From: Mimachlamys varia
Taxonomy: Eukaryota > Mollusca > Bivalvia > Pectinida > Pectinidae
Direction of reading: 5' to 3'
DNA length: 64,000 nt
Assembly: GCA_947623455.1 (NCBI GenBank)
Contig: OX392529.1
Span: forward strand, 61,275,186-61,339,185
Position numbers and translations under genes: made by a program. This document shows, in pieces, positions 33,262 through 44,981 of this stretch (positions are counted from its first letter, which is position 1; each line of letters opens with the position of its first letter). The notes under the pieces are model-generated. The model saw nothing but the letters and a program-made list of their open reading frames with translations. It did not search any database and was not told the origin of the DNA.

Positions 33262-34847
33262 ACAAGTAAGCGCTCTGATATATATATTATAAATAAAGTT
33301 TGCCTGGAAACGATTATGCATCTCAAAATATTTGGTTATGCAATTTATTCTACCGATAAACATAATATAAATGTTCATATATCTTTAAAAAGAATACAAT
33401 TCTTATAACAGGGAACAGGGGTGTTTTCACTACTCGGAAGCGAGTATACGCGAGTACGTAAACATATCAAAGCGAGTAGACCTTCATTGTTACTCTGTTG
33501 AATAAAAGCAATCACCATCTTCTAGCGATCAAACCTACCTTAAGTGGGTGAGTATAAAAACTACCCAACAAGTGTCAATTACGGCTATAGCAGTGCTGAT
33601 GAATATTCATAAATGCCTATAATACATGTGTGGTTGATAAGTGGCATGTTATGTTAGGTGTTGGGTTTGCTTGTTCTCCATCACGGCCGAGGTACATCAA
33701 AGGAACGAGAGGATATTCACCCCACACATCGGAAGTGGACATTTAAACATTCTGGGTGAGTACAGCGTGGGACATGTGTCCTATCCGGTCTACACTGAGT
33801 GATATGGTAGGTACCGTGAGTCCCAATCCTCTATGTTTATATTTGTTGCACTAGGTTTCTGCTTAATTTTCACAAATACTTGCAAGCACTACACCAGATA
33901 AATGTAATCAACACACATGTGCTTGCATCTATAGAATTAAGCAATCGATACAGCATGCCAAACAAGAATAAAATTGCGCCATTAAGCTGTTCTGTCCTTC
34001 TTGAACTCATCAATAATGGGGCCAAAAAAGTGGAAACAGGTTTGAATTCAAAGGATTGAAATATATTTAAAAAATCAAGCAGTCTCGTCAACGATTTCAA
34101 TTTTTACTTTTTTTTTTCTTTTAAAATCTCCATGGTGATAACTTTATAAACAATAATGGCTGCGTCAAGTTGTTTCGAACGACAAATTTACATGTGGAGT
34201 GAATCAAACCGCACCAGTTTTGCGTACCATTTAGGGACTTCCGCTTCACACAATGACAACGCGTGGACGCCATTGACATCCGAGCAGAACTTGATGAAGC
34301 ATGGTGACGTGTTACGCGTTTTACTCTTACTGACGGAAATACATTGTTACCTAATGTACTGTCAAGTGAAAAACAACAACATTTCCATGAGGAAGCATCA
34401 GGAGGAAGACGGTGTGGCATTTGTCTAGAACACCTGTAAAAAGCTTTCTCGTGTACCAACACAGCGCATTCTCAGTATGTGGACCAAGTTCGCCATGGCA
34501 CATATGACGCATTACACTGGATAGTATAGGCTTGGCTTGATACATCAGGTTCAAACTGTTTGAGAACAAGAAAAAACTCAACGAGAAAACTGTATGTATA
34601 TGCAATCTTTATATAATGTTTAGGAGTTCAATAATTCAGATATCATTCAATTATTTTTGTTAGAATAGCTTTTATAGCATTTAAATTATGCTTATTTTAA
34701 TTATATGACCTTAACGTCCATTTGACAGTTTTTTATGAGAAAATATAACCACTCAATCGGCGACAGGATTTAAAGGATTAAAATCCAAAACAAAAAGAAA
34801 CCATTGGTATTGCCAGTTGTGACGTCACGGTAGACTTGATGTTTACT

Positions 34848-35100
34848 TGTTTTAACGTTGCTAAATATTTCTCCCGATGTTAATATTTTGACGTTGCTAA
34901 ATATCATTCCGTGTTAATATTTTGACGTTGCTAAATATTTTCCCTGTGTTAATATTTTGACATTGCTAAATATTTCTCCCTGTGTTAATATTTTGACGTT
35001 GCTAAATATTTCTCCCTGTGTTAATATTTTGACGTTGCTAAATATTTCTCCCTGTGTTAATATTTTGACGTTGCTAAATATTTCTCCATGTGTTAATATT
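34848..35100. repeat. 36-bp minisatellite (about 7 copies)
   Basis: The unit is GTTGCTAAATATTTCTCCCT followed by GTGTTAATATTTTGAC. Confidence 0.95.
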
Positions 35101-35954
35101 TTTTTTATCAGAATGTCTTTCTTTTAGTAGAAGCCACTGCCTTGGTTTCCTGAAAAATATGGCACAATTTACTCATGATCGCAAAATGTACTTTTTTCCA
35201 GTCAATATATCAATGACATTATGTTTTGCGTATCAACCCATGAACTCTGACCTATCAACCCTGTGATAAGTTGTAAGTTTCAATTGTTTGAATTGTGACG
35301 TCACATTTACGACAAATGTCAGCGACTTCCGCACAGGAGTCAAAATGGCGGCGTTTTACTCGTTTCATGAAAAGTGTCGTTTTACACGAATAAAAACAAT
35401 AACAACTATTTGTAAACATAAACAAAGCGTAGATGAATCTAGTCATTTCGGTACAATAACTTGACTATTGTACATACACCTAACAGCGTAGACGAAATCA
35501 CCGATTTGTCATTTACCAACTCGTACTCATTTTACACCTGTTGTATGCATACACTTTGGCGGTTACTAGTCTGATGAAGGCGACAAGGTAGATATCGTAC
35601 AAGTCATCGAAACGTCACATAAAACCTATTTTGGTTGTGTAAAATAATCTTTGCACAAGCGACCAATATTATTTCATAAGGAATGCTCTTACGCTCGTTT
35701 TCTTTTCAAATAAAAGCGATGCCACTCGTTATGAATTTTTCATTTTAGCTTGCCTGATGCTCGCTTGTCATTGAAACTCGAATTGAACAATATCTGCATT
35801 ATCTTGCGTTGTTACGAGCTATATATAGTCCATTACGGTCCATTTTCTCTTTCTGAACCAACAACATATTTCTAAAATTATAGTACAAGACTTGAAATTA
35901 TACAGTTCTATTTTTGTTTCTAAATTCATAAATTAAAGAGTTCTTACGCACCTG

Positions 35955-36145
35955 GCCCCGGTTTCATAAACGTTCCTTAACTTAAGGAAACTCCTTAACT
36001 TAAAAATCTCCATAAGAAAGCATTACAGAATTTAAGGAAAGTTCCTTAACTAAAGATTTTCCCCTTAAATTATGCAATGCTTTCCTATGGAGATTTTTAA
36101 GTTAAGGAGTTTCCTTAAGTTAAGGAACGTTGATGAAACCAGGGC
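35955..36145. mobile_element. 191-bp palindromic MITE inserted in a hammerhead-bearing repeat
   Basis: The terminal inverted repeats begin GCCCCGGTTTCATAAACGTT and extend about 70 bp. The CTG flanks (35,952-35,954 and 36,146-36,148) look like a 3-bp target duplication. The empty site survives at 42,651-42,663 (ACGCACCTGACCC) in a sister copy of the host repeat. A 3-bp duplication suggests a Harbinger/ISL2EU-type mobiliser. Confidence 0.8.
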
Positions 36146-36206
36146 CTGACCCTTCGGCTTCTACATTAGTTTAGAATAAAAATCGATTCCCATCGTTTGG
36201 CCCCTA

Positions 36207-36258
36207 GCATCACCGACGAGTCCTAGAAGGACGAAACAGAACAGCTGTATGATTCAGT
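36207..36258 (+). ncRNA. Hammerhead-ribozyme copy with a core mutation
   Basis: GCATCA CCGACGA GTCC-TAGAA-GGAC GAAA is present, but core U4 is C. Stem III is longer than in sister copies (ACAG/CUGU with an AACAG loop) owing to a small duplication. Confidence 0.6.
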
Positions 36259-36848
36259 GTAATTCTTTTTTTTTCGGTTCCTATTACTAAATGAAAAATT
36301 TCCAGCATGTGTGTGTTATGTCATATATCAATGTGAACACAACATTGCAAGTTAACTGCAGTTAACTGAAGAATAACTGCAAACATTCCAGGCTGAATAT
36401 TTTAACGCCTACCAGAAAGGTCTGCTCTGGTTGGTATTGAATTTGTTTCGTTGTTTCCATTAAACATATCTGGCAAAAGACTGGATAATGTTTTATATTG
36501 AAAAGGGCGTTCATTGTACTCATCGGCGAATCTAAACCAGATCCAACAGACTAATGGTTTTGTACCCCAGAGGAGCCATTGATACGCACCATGAGAAACA
36601 TTAACTAGTAATGATTACACATTTTATGTTTGGAATCAAAATTGAAATAGACAAAAAATATTTTGTTCGGCAATGTGCAAATAATAATTTCTGGGAGAAA
36701 TGGTTAACGCCAGTTTACTGGTCTATAAAAATCTAAATTAAATGGATTTGTTGTTATGATCGTACCTTAATTCACACTATCCTAAATAGAAGCAGTAACA
36801 CTGTTATACGGTAGTTGACACGTCAGTGGAAACATAACAACCATTCCC

Positions 36849-36945
36849 TAAAAAATCAGAGAATACCAAAGCGTCAACAAACCTATAATGCGAACTCAAA
36901 ATCAATTAAACAAAAGGCAAAAAAGAACAAAGGAAATATTTAAAT
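36849..36945 (-). mobile_element. Retroelement family A, 3' end fragment
   Basis: Starts AAAAATCAGAGAATACCAAA on plus, the reverse complement of the family terminus, and continues for about 95 bp. Confidence 0.65.
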
Positions 36946-37202
36946 GGTTAATACTTCAGTTGAAATAATCAACAATGTTAAACCTTAGCAAACAATTTTG
37001 TAGAAATATAGTTATTATTTCGTTGATATTTGAATAGAATTTTTAAAAAAATATACTCTTGCGCAAAGCAACTTCAGTAGGCTCTTGGAAACAAAGCCAA
37101 TAACCTATGCATGATCTCTTTAGACCTAACACACAAACACACGCGCTGAACCTTTTAAATTTTGTAATACATACATTTTGCCGAAAAATATTAACACTAG
37201 TT

Positions 37203-37246
37203 GCATCATACAGCTATTTCGTCCTTCTAGGACTCGTCAGTGATGC
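37203..37246 (-). ncRNA. Hammerhead ribozyme, apparently intact (minus strand)
   Basis: On minus: stem I GCATCA; core CTGACGA; stem II GTCC/GGAC with a TAGAA loop; GAAA; stem III A-U plus U-G with an AGCT loop; cleavage triplet GTA; stem I return TGATGC. All invariant core bases are present and stems I and II are perfect. Type I layout with a very short stem III, as known in Penelope-like elements and retrozymes. Confidence 0.8.
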
Positions 37247-38149
37247 TAGGATCCAAAAGATGGGAATCAAACTTTTCTGAACACGAAGATATATAAAAGT
37301 AAGTTTGACACTTCTGCTTTTAGCAAAGGGACTATAGGCACTATAGTCCGGGTTACATGTTTTATACTAACCTTTATTGTGAAAAAGAGATACCTTTTTT
37401 AACAGAAGATGGAGTGTTAACCTTATCTTCCCATCGAAATAAAAACCGACTGGATTCATTTTCCAAATACAATAATTGTAAAACGGGGTTCTTGATAAAT
37501 TCTCGGAATTATTTTACTATGTATTACCCCGGTACGGCAATATTGTGTTAATGACATCTTTTCACTATAGCTATTAAGGATTGGATTTTTCATTCTGTTA
37601 CCATCCATGAAAATTTTTATATATTATGGATTTATTAAAAAATGGGTTCTTAGTTAACCCACTGTGGGCATTCGACATCATCAGTTTTATATATTAAAAA
37701 CAAACGCTAATATACCTAGAAATAAAATCATATTATTATGAAATACAATTGTACGCTCGATAATAAAAACTATATATATATAAATTATCAAGAAATACAA
37801 TTATAACCTCGATAATAAACGGTAAAATAACGAGAAATAAATTATGCTCGTAATAAAAAACCAAACTAAATTATCAAGAAATACAATGATCAAATTGAAT
37901 GTGATTAATTTACTGCTTTGTTTCCAAATGGTTTCTGTTAGTTTGATTTTGTAAAATGACATGAAATCATGATTTGTCAAGTGAGCGCGCAAATAACACC
38001 GTCCCATAAAGAGGTGAACATTTTAATTTTTAATATACTGCCGACAACATAAACACTGACAGCTTAACAAAGGTTCTCGTGGTTATGGACATAAAATGTT
38101 TACATGATCAGTGGACGCTGATTTAAATTCAGACAGAAAATCCAGAATG

Positions 38150-39175
38150 TCACCTCGTTTGCTGTCTTCCGAAAACAACATCTAACACAAAAGTATCGTT
38201 ATCATCGTACCCCTCGATAACAGGCACTGAGACAATGGCGCTGCAGCTTTTGGTCCTATGAGACTCACGGCCTAAGGTTTTGGTCCTATGAGACTCGCGG
38301 CCTAAGGTTTTGGTCCTATGAGACTCACGGCCTAAGATTTTGGTCCTAGGAGACTCACGGCCTAAGGTTTTGGTCCTATGAGACTCATGGCCCAAGGTTT
38401 TAGTCCTATGAGACTCACGGCCTAAGATTTTGGTTCTAGGAGACTCACGACCTAAGGTTTTGGTCCTATGAGACTCACGGCCTAAGATTTTGGTTCTAGG
38501 AGACTCACGGCCTAAGGTTTTGGTCCTATGAGACTCACGGCCTAAGATTTTGGACCTATGAGACTCATGGCCCAAGGTTTTAGTCCTATGAGACTCATGG
38601 CCCAAGGTTTTAGTCCTATGAGACTCACGGCCTAAGATTTTGGTTCTAGGAGACCCACGACCTAAGGTTTTGGTCCTATGAGACTCACGGCCTAAGATTT
38701 TGGTTCTAGGAGACTCACGGCCTAAGATTTTGGTCCTATGAGACTCACGGCCCAAGGTTTTAGTCCTATGAGACTCATGGCCCAAGGTTTTAGTCCTATG
38801 AGACTCACGGCCCAAGAATTTAGTCCTATGAGACTCACGGCCTAAAGTTTTGGTCCTATGAGACTCACGGCCCAAGGTTTTAGTCCTATGAGACTCACGG
38901 CCTAAGGTTTTGGTCCTATGAGACTCACGGCCCAAGGTTTTGGTCCTATGAGACTCACGGCCCAAGGTTTTAGTCCTATGAGACTCACGGCCTAAGATTT
39001 TGGTCCTATGAGACTCACGGCCCAAGGTTTTAGTCCTATGAGACTCACGGCCTAAGATTTTGGTCCTATGAGACTCATTGCCCAAGGTTTTAGTCCTATG
39101 AGACTCATGGCCTAAGATTTTGGTCGTACGAGATTCACGGCCTAATGTTTTGAGTCGTTCTTCGTTGCACTGAAG
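38150..39175 (-). repeat. 30-bp satellite with an open frame coding a decapeptide repeat (GRESHRTKTL)n
   Basis: About 30 copies of a 30-bp unit (plus: TTTTGGTCCTATGAGACTCA, CGGCCTAAGG). As 30 is a multiple of 3, one minus frame stays open for over 310 codons, ending CSAIVSVPVIEGYDDNDTF..QQTR and stop. A possible acceptor (CTCTTCAG) lies at about 39,174. Coding status is undecided; the repeat alone could explain the open frame. Confidence 0.85.
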
Positions 39176-39261
39176 AGTTCATTACATAAATTAATCGAGA
39201 CATAGTTTTTATGGTTTAACGGAAGCATTGATTGAGACACATTCCTACTTTTTGGCCCCTA

Positions 39262-39305
39262 GCATCACTGAAGAGTCCTAGGAGGACGAAACAGCTGTAT
39301 GATGC
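39262..39305 (+). ncRNA. Hammerhead ribozyme, apparently intact (plus strand)
   Basis: Stem I GCATCA (39,262-39,267) pairs perfectly with TGATGC (39,300-39,305). Core CTGAAGA (39,268-39,274); stem II GTCC/GGAC with a 5-base loop; GAAA (39,288-39,291); stem III of 2 bp with an AGCT loop; predicted cleavage after GTA at 39,299. Every invariant core base is present. Confidence 0.85.
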
Positions 39306-39667
39306 AGTTTAGTTCATTTTTTCGGCATACTGTATCTATTACTAAATTTAAGAGGTGCAACATATGTGTGTGTCATCTTTATGGTCTAACGGAAGCAGTA
39401 TTTCAGTTCAGGTTTGTGTATTACTCTAAACCGTTTGATTTATCAGTGCAGGGCCAATAGTGTAAAACAAAGTATACCATACAAACTATATACAGACACA
39501 CAATGCTTTCAGGATATGTACTGTAAAGAGACATTTCATATAAAAATTATCTACAATCACCTTTTCAAAATAACCACACTGATTTTCTATAATTGTCACT
39601 TGTATTAGGGTTCTCCCACTTCATATTCAACAGTAAACACAGGACATGAGATATCATATGTTTTTAC

Positions 39668-39815
39668 CAGTTAAAAAAAAATCAGAGAATACCAAAGCGT
39701 CAAAAAAACATAATCCGAACTCAAAATCGATTAAACTAGGGGCAAAATAGGAACACAGGAAAGCTTTACATGCAGACTCTCGTAAAAACACAAGAAAATA
39801 AGACCAAGTGTTATA
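39668..39815 (-). mobile_element. Retroelement family A, 3' end fragment
   Basis: Plus text AATCAGAGAATACCAAAGCG to AAGACCAAGTG is the complement of the family terminus. The central hallmark hairpin is missing. Confidence 0.65.
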
Positions 39816-39875
39816 AGACTTCGAATGTAAGGACCCAGAGCTTTGAGACCTATCTAAGGGATTATCTGTGAAAAA

Positions 39876-39912
39876 ATATAGGAAGACGAAACAGCTGTAT
39901 GGTAGAGTTTAA
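39876..39912 (+). ncRNA. Truncated hammerhead-ribozyme copy (3' half)
   Basis: GGAAGACGAAACAGCTGTATGG keeps GAAA, stem III and the cleavage site. The CUGANGA core is lost. Confidence 0.5.
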
Positions 39913-40254
39913 TTCATTATCTGGCTCAACAGTATCTTAGTTTAAATTATAAAGGTGGTATTCTCATGTGTCTTTTGTACAATACTTTTAATATAAATCG
40001 ACAATATTTTTTATTTATAAAGAAATCCTTTTTGTTTCTGAATTATAATGTACCTTTTTAAACGGGTAGGGGATTGCTTAGAGACCAGAAAACTTTGCCC
40101 AGGGATACCAAAGAGTATTGTAACTTTAAAAAAGAAATTGTAAAATTAATCACATCCTGACATACCTTGTTTTGGTCATTTTGATTTACTTTATCAATTA
40201 TTTTTCTATCGGGTTTGTCTCCTCTATCGCATTCACACGTTGTAGGTAATTGCT

Positions 40255-40301
40255 TAGCACCACTGACGGGTCCTAGAAGGACGAAACAGCTATATGTGCA
40301 G
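40255..40301 (+). ncRNA. Degenerate hammerhead-ribozyme copy
   Basis: CACTGACGGGTCCTAGAAGG followed by ACGAAACAGC; core A9 is G, and stem I and the cleavage site are altered (CTATATGTGCA). Confidence 0.5.
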
Positions 40302-40982
40302 TTTCATTCATTTTTGGCTATTCTAAATCATTAAGGTGCTGTTATACAATCCTTAATAAAGAAGCCATTATAGAATTCCCGATAAACATGAAATATAAAG
40401 TGAACCGATAAAGAAAATTATGAAGATATTTACCTGTATAAGTTGCGTCAGTGTATAAACCCGGCCTGCATCAGCTAGAGCGGTAGTCAGTTATCGTGTA
40501 AATCTATCGACGATAGTTAATTATAAGGCTCTGTGTTTATGTTTGGCCGTGTAGTGTAGGGCAGCTTCTTGTCCAATAGCCGTATTCATTACTGCCAGGT
40601 AATCGATTCCACCTAGGCTGCCCTAGCCCGTATATCCCCAGCTTGTCTGTGTTACCACACGGATGAAATTTTACTGTCAACTCTATTTCTCTAAGCAGTG
40701 TACATTGTGTGTGTGTGTTGTTAAAGTGATTGATAGTTAATCATAAGAGAACTACATAAAAATGGCCAGAAAGGTATCCCTCTCTCCTCCCTCGTCATCT
40801 AGAGAAACACCAGTAAACACATTTCTGTAACAATACATTTATCCTGAAAATACCATTCTTTCAAAATGTTTAAGTTTTATCCGTGCTATAACATTTTAAT
40901 AAACAATTGTACGATAGTTTATGTCATTATTCTTTTTGAAACGTTTATTTTGATTGAAAATAATAATAATAATAAAAAAAAA

Positions 40983-41045
40983 ACAACTCGGAGCGTCAAC
41001 AAAACCGTAGTCCGAACTCACAAATGATTGAAACCACGGGTCACT
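40983..41045 (-). mobile_element. Retroelement family A, short 3' fragment
   Basis: CGTCAACAAAACCGTAGTCC and GAACTCACAAATGATTGAAA match the complement of the family terminus. Confidence 0.5.
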
Positions 41046-41282
41046 TTAAATTTCAAACACCTGGTTGGTTATATTCAAAGACTCTTATCAAGAATCAGAA
41101 TATATTTATATATATCATATATATGTTATGAAAAAGGTACATAACTAGGGTAACGTAGTCAATGATAAGGCATTAATGCTGATAACTTCATTAAATTAAC
41201 ACACTAGACTTATAACATATCAGTCTCTTCAGTGACCTAACTGGATCTTACGGAATGACATGTTATTTAATGTTCTTACTTA

Positions 41283-41682
41283 CGGCACAGGGATTCGAGA
41301 GATACAGGTTGATGAAGACTATGGGCAAGTTTTATGGTCGCCATCTTGATCTCATCGAGAAATATTCGGTATCTTTGTGTGATATGAAGATGGACTTTTT
41401 CGAGTTTGCCTATTAGTGTGTTTACTTGTTGTGATGACAAAGATGACTCGGTTCTTATTTTGAGGATTGATGCTTACTAGGATGTGACCAAGATTACATG
41501 GCGGGTGTCGTCGATGAAGCAGAAGACGCTTACTCTTCCGTAACATCTGGTCTTATTCTCTTGTGCTTTTACGAAAGTCTCCATATAGATCTTTCCTTTG
41601 TTCCTATTTTGCCCCTAGTTTAATCGACTTTGAGTTCGTATTATGGCTTTGTTGACGCTTTGGTATTCTCTGATTTTTTTAT
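41283..41682 (+). mobile_element. Retroelement family A, 5'-truncated copy
   Basis: Starts within the reverse-transcriptase tail region (GGGATTCGAGAGATACAGGT) and runs through the GTCGTCGATGAAGCAGAAGA hallmark to the family end CTCTGATTTTTTT. Several frameshifts. Confidence 0.75.
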
Positions 41683-41814
41683 TTACCTAGGCCATGCGGG
41701 AATGTGGAGAAATGGAAGTGTAGGTCTAATTTCAAGGATTGAAATTTATGATGACTGCTGTATCTTTTAGGGGTCTTGTTGAATCTTAGCTGCGAAATGT
41801 TAGCACAATATCAA

Positions 41815-42040
41815 CAAACAGGGATTTTAATATCAAGAAAGGGAAACTTCACGATCGAAAAATCAAAATCTTCCCGTTCATACCCAAGTAGTAAGCTGCC
41901 CGTGTTGGTCATAGCTTAAGTAAAGATCGAGGGAGGAAGCTGATGTTGAAGAGTCTGTTTTGTCCTTGATTTCAACATAGCCAGCAAACATGGTATATTT
42001 TTTTTAAAGACAACACATCGTCGACATACCTGAAAGTGAA
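41815..42040 (-). mobile_element. Reverse-transcriptase fragment, opposite orientation
   Basis: Minus frames contain SYDQHGQL-like text and FDFSIVKFPFLDIKIP, the same conserved C-terminal block as at 62,870 but diverged. Broken. Confidence 0.6.
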
Positions 42041-42334
42041 ATGAAAATATTTGGCAAGGTTTTTGTTACCTGTTGGCTGATAAGCTATCGACACATTCAA
42101 CCCAGGATGAAAAATATCAAAGGTCAGCTAAGAGATTCCCACAAGGATGCCAACAATTGCTGCGTTTTTCACAAAGTATGTTCCACGATAGGTCATAACT
42201 ATATATTTGTACCGTCGTCCATTTTTCTTGGAAAAGAAACTTCTCATAATGAGAGATCGTAAACGTTCTTTGAGTTTTGTATGTGGTATGGTAGTGTACA
42301 TGGTGGATAAAGAAAATATCTTGATGTATCAAAT

Positions 42335-42540
42335 AAATAAGAGAATACCGAAGCGTTAACAAAATCATAATCCAAACTTTAAATCGATTAAACCAGGGGC
42401 AAGAGAATAAGACCATGTGTTTCGGAAGTGTAAGCGTCTTCTGCTTCATCGACGACACTCGCCATGTAAATCTTTGACTCATCCATGTAAACATCAAGTT
42501 CTCAAAATGAGAACCGAGTATCATTGTCAATCACAACAAG
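42335..42540 (-). mobile_element. Retroelement family A, 3' end copy
   Basis: Complement of the family terminus, including the hallmark (plus: TCTTCTGCTTCATCGACGAC) at 42,438-42,457. Confidence 0.75.
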
Positions 42541-42625
42541 TAAACCATTACGTTACACTAAGGTATTACATGTATATAGACACATTTTCGTAGTACACGA
42601 TTTGATGAAGTCATGATTTTTCTTA

Positions 42626-42845
42626 TAAATTCATAAATTAAAGGGATTTTACGCACCTGACCCTTCTGCTTCTACATTAGTTTAGAAATTTTGGATTACT
42701 ACCTTTTGACCCTTAGCATCACTGAAGAGTCCTAGGAGGACGAAACAGCTATATGATGCAGTTTAATTAAATTTTTCGGCATACTGTATCTTTTACTAAA
42801 TTTAAGAGTGCAGCATATGTGTGTGTTACGTCATCCTTACAACAG
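42626..42845 (+). repeat. Hammerhead-bearing dispersed repeat (best-preserved flanks)
   Basis: The block from ATAAATTCATAAATTAAAG through ACGCACCTGACCC, the ribozyme and TTTCGGCATACTGTATC to GTGTGTGTTACGTCAT is shared with 35,914-36,340, and in part with 39,240-39,375 and 61,910-61,965 (minus). It looks like the pLTR or unit of a Penelope-like element or retrozyme. Confidence 0.65.
42716..42759 (+). ncRNA. Hammerhead ribozyme, core intact, weakened stem III
   Basis: GCATCA/TGATGC stem I, CTGAAGA core, GTCC/GGAC stem II and GAAA are all present. One change (CAGCTATA instead of CAGCTGTA) breaks the second stem III pair and gives an ATA cleavage triplet. Confidence 0.7.
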
Positions 42846-43609
42846 CACATGCCATACTAACGAGTATATATAAAAAATGGTAAAAATGATGTTCAAATTA
42901 ACATTGTTGTCATGTTCATGAGATGACAGCACCAGTAACACTTTTTGCAGATTATGGACTATTTACAAAGCGAGTTTAATTGTTGTTATTCCTAAATGAG
43001 AAAATACATATATACATGTTTTCTTCACAATATGAATAAATTATGCCAAAGTGAAATGGTTTTACGAGTATTCAATAGACTTATCATGATAATTATATAC
43101 AATATAAGCTAAAACATTATCATGAAAGAAATTAACCTAAACATATTAAAGATGTATCGCTCTTGTAACAAATATGGACATATTGTAGATGAAACGTGAT
43201 CATTCGGAGTGATCTCATGTTTATTTTCCATCCAATGAGAAAACCATACGGAAACAACATTTATCGACATATTAGTTCATTACCTCTTTTCTCGCAATCT
43301 TTGTCATACGAACTTTTGGTGTTTGCTGAATTTAAACAGGATGGTGTATTATTACCATATATTTACATTTGCTCTGCATCGCCACTATATAACACTACCA
43401 AGGCCTGTTCCGTGTTATGAGACCATAACACTGCAGTGGCTATTATGACGTCATAACGATTGTGACGTCATAATCATAACGTTGGAAATAACTGGCCGAT
43501 ACTGGCTGTTGGCTGTTCCATTTATTAGAAAACTACCTTCAATGTTCAGAACGAATGTAGAATGTAGATATTATTTATTACTTTATCAAAACCAATGGAA
43601 AAATTTAAA

Positions 43610-43775
43610 TATAAGCATTAAACATCATTCTGTTCGGTGTTATGGTCCTATAGCACGGAACAGGATTGCAGCCAAATAATCATAACGCGCTAAGGCGCGT
43701 TATTCATTTTGTCTGCAATCCTGTTCCGTGTTATAGGGCCATAACACGGAACAGAATGCTGTTTAATGTTTACAT
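43610..43775. repeat. Large foldback element
   Basis: Arms of about 75 bp begin AACATCATTCTGTTCGGTGT and contain GGAACAGGATTGCAG, pairing around GCGCGCTAAGGCGCG-like central sequence at 43,690. A related half-arm (CTGTTCCGTGTTATGAGACC) lies at 43,405. Confidence 0.8.
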
Positions 43776-44904
43776 AACTCGCAAATTATGTAAGAAAAAC
43801 GTCAGATTATACCTTTAATGAAGACCCCTCTATAAATGAACTGCTTTCAAACTTATCAAGCTAATACATACCATTTTTTGTGTCAAATGTTGCAATAATA
43901 CAAGTATGTCTTCCACATCTACGCGTCCATGTTTTCTTTAAACAACATATGAACAACTGACGTCGCGCTCTGTTTCCTAAAGGACAATTCATCTTAAAAC
44001 GTTTAAATCTGATTCAATTGATCATTTTCATTTAATTTATTTTTAAGAACAACTGATGAGCAGGAAATACTTTCGTAAGGAACTGTTTTACGAACGCGTA
44101 GTGACCCAACAGCAGCAGCAGTGCTTGGGCTTCATATATTCATACCCTACAAACAGCAGCAAAGGTCACGTCCTGTCCAGTGGTTCGTTTTTAAGTTAAA
44201 GGTTAAACCAGTGGTAATATATATATATATATAAACCTGATATATGAGATGCGTATTATGTCTCTGTATTAATCTGCCGTGTGCTGATTGCTAAGTTGAT
44301 TGGCTTTACACCTTTGAGGCCAGGTCAATGTGAGGGAAGATGGCTAATTGAGTGCTCGTTAATGAGCCAATAATTACCACCAACCACACCTCCTAATACA
44401 CACTGATTATACTCTAATTACCATCATCTTACACCTCGCCACACAAACACGGGCAAAATTAACCACGATCACTAATGCTGATATTAGCGATCAAAGTAAG
44501 TTCTCCTTTATTGAAATGCTACGAGTATTTTTCATCCTTGGATGTGTGACCCTCAGAGTGTTTACAGTTTTATTAAAGATTTATAACAAACAGCTAAGGT
44601 CATACACACTTATATATTTATATCTATAATACTTATCATAATACATTCACTCAAAACACGCATTTACCGTAATTTGTTTTTAATATGTCTGTATTTATAC
44701 TGCCATTGCACAGACACTAGATGAAGCTATGACGTCATAATTGTAGCGTTGGCGACTGCATTGCTCCACTGTCAACGGGTGGCTGTTCTCTGTCTTGATT
44801 AACCATGAGAACAGTTTTGGCTAGTATTATATATTAATGATTGCATTAAATGTTTGTTGGTTTACAAACAAAATGTGTCCATTTTTGACATCCATTTGTG
44901 AGTT

Positions 44905-44981
44905 ACATACATTGGCCTACCTAAATATTCAACATGGTGCGCTAGCGCCCACCGTTTAATATGGAGGTGCGCCAATGTATG
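44905..44981. repeat. Palindromic element of 77 bp
   Basis: ACATACATTGGCCTACCTAA..GGTGCGC pairs with GGAGGTGCGCCAATGTATGT with few mismatches. Confidence 0.75.

Noticed and set aside
33870..34605. ORFs of 76-113 codons on both strands
   Set aside because: Overlapping, no domains and no splice or codon-use support.
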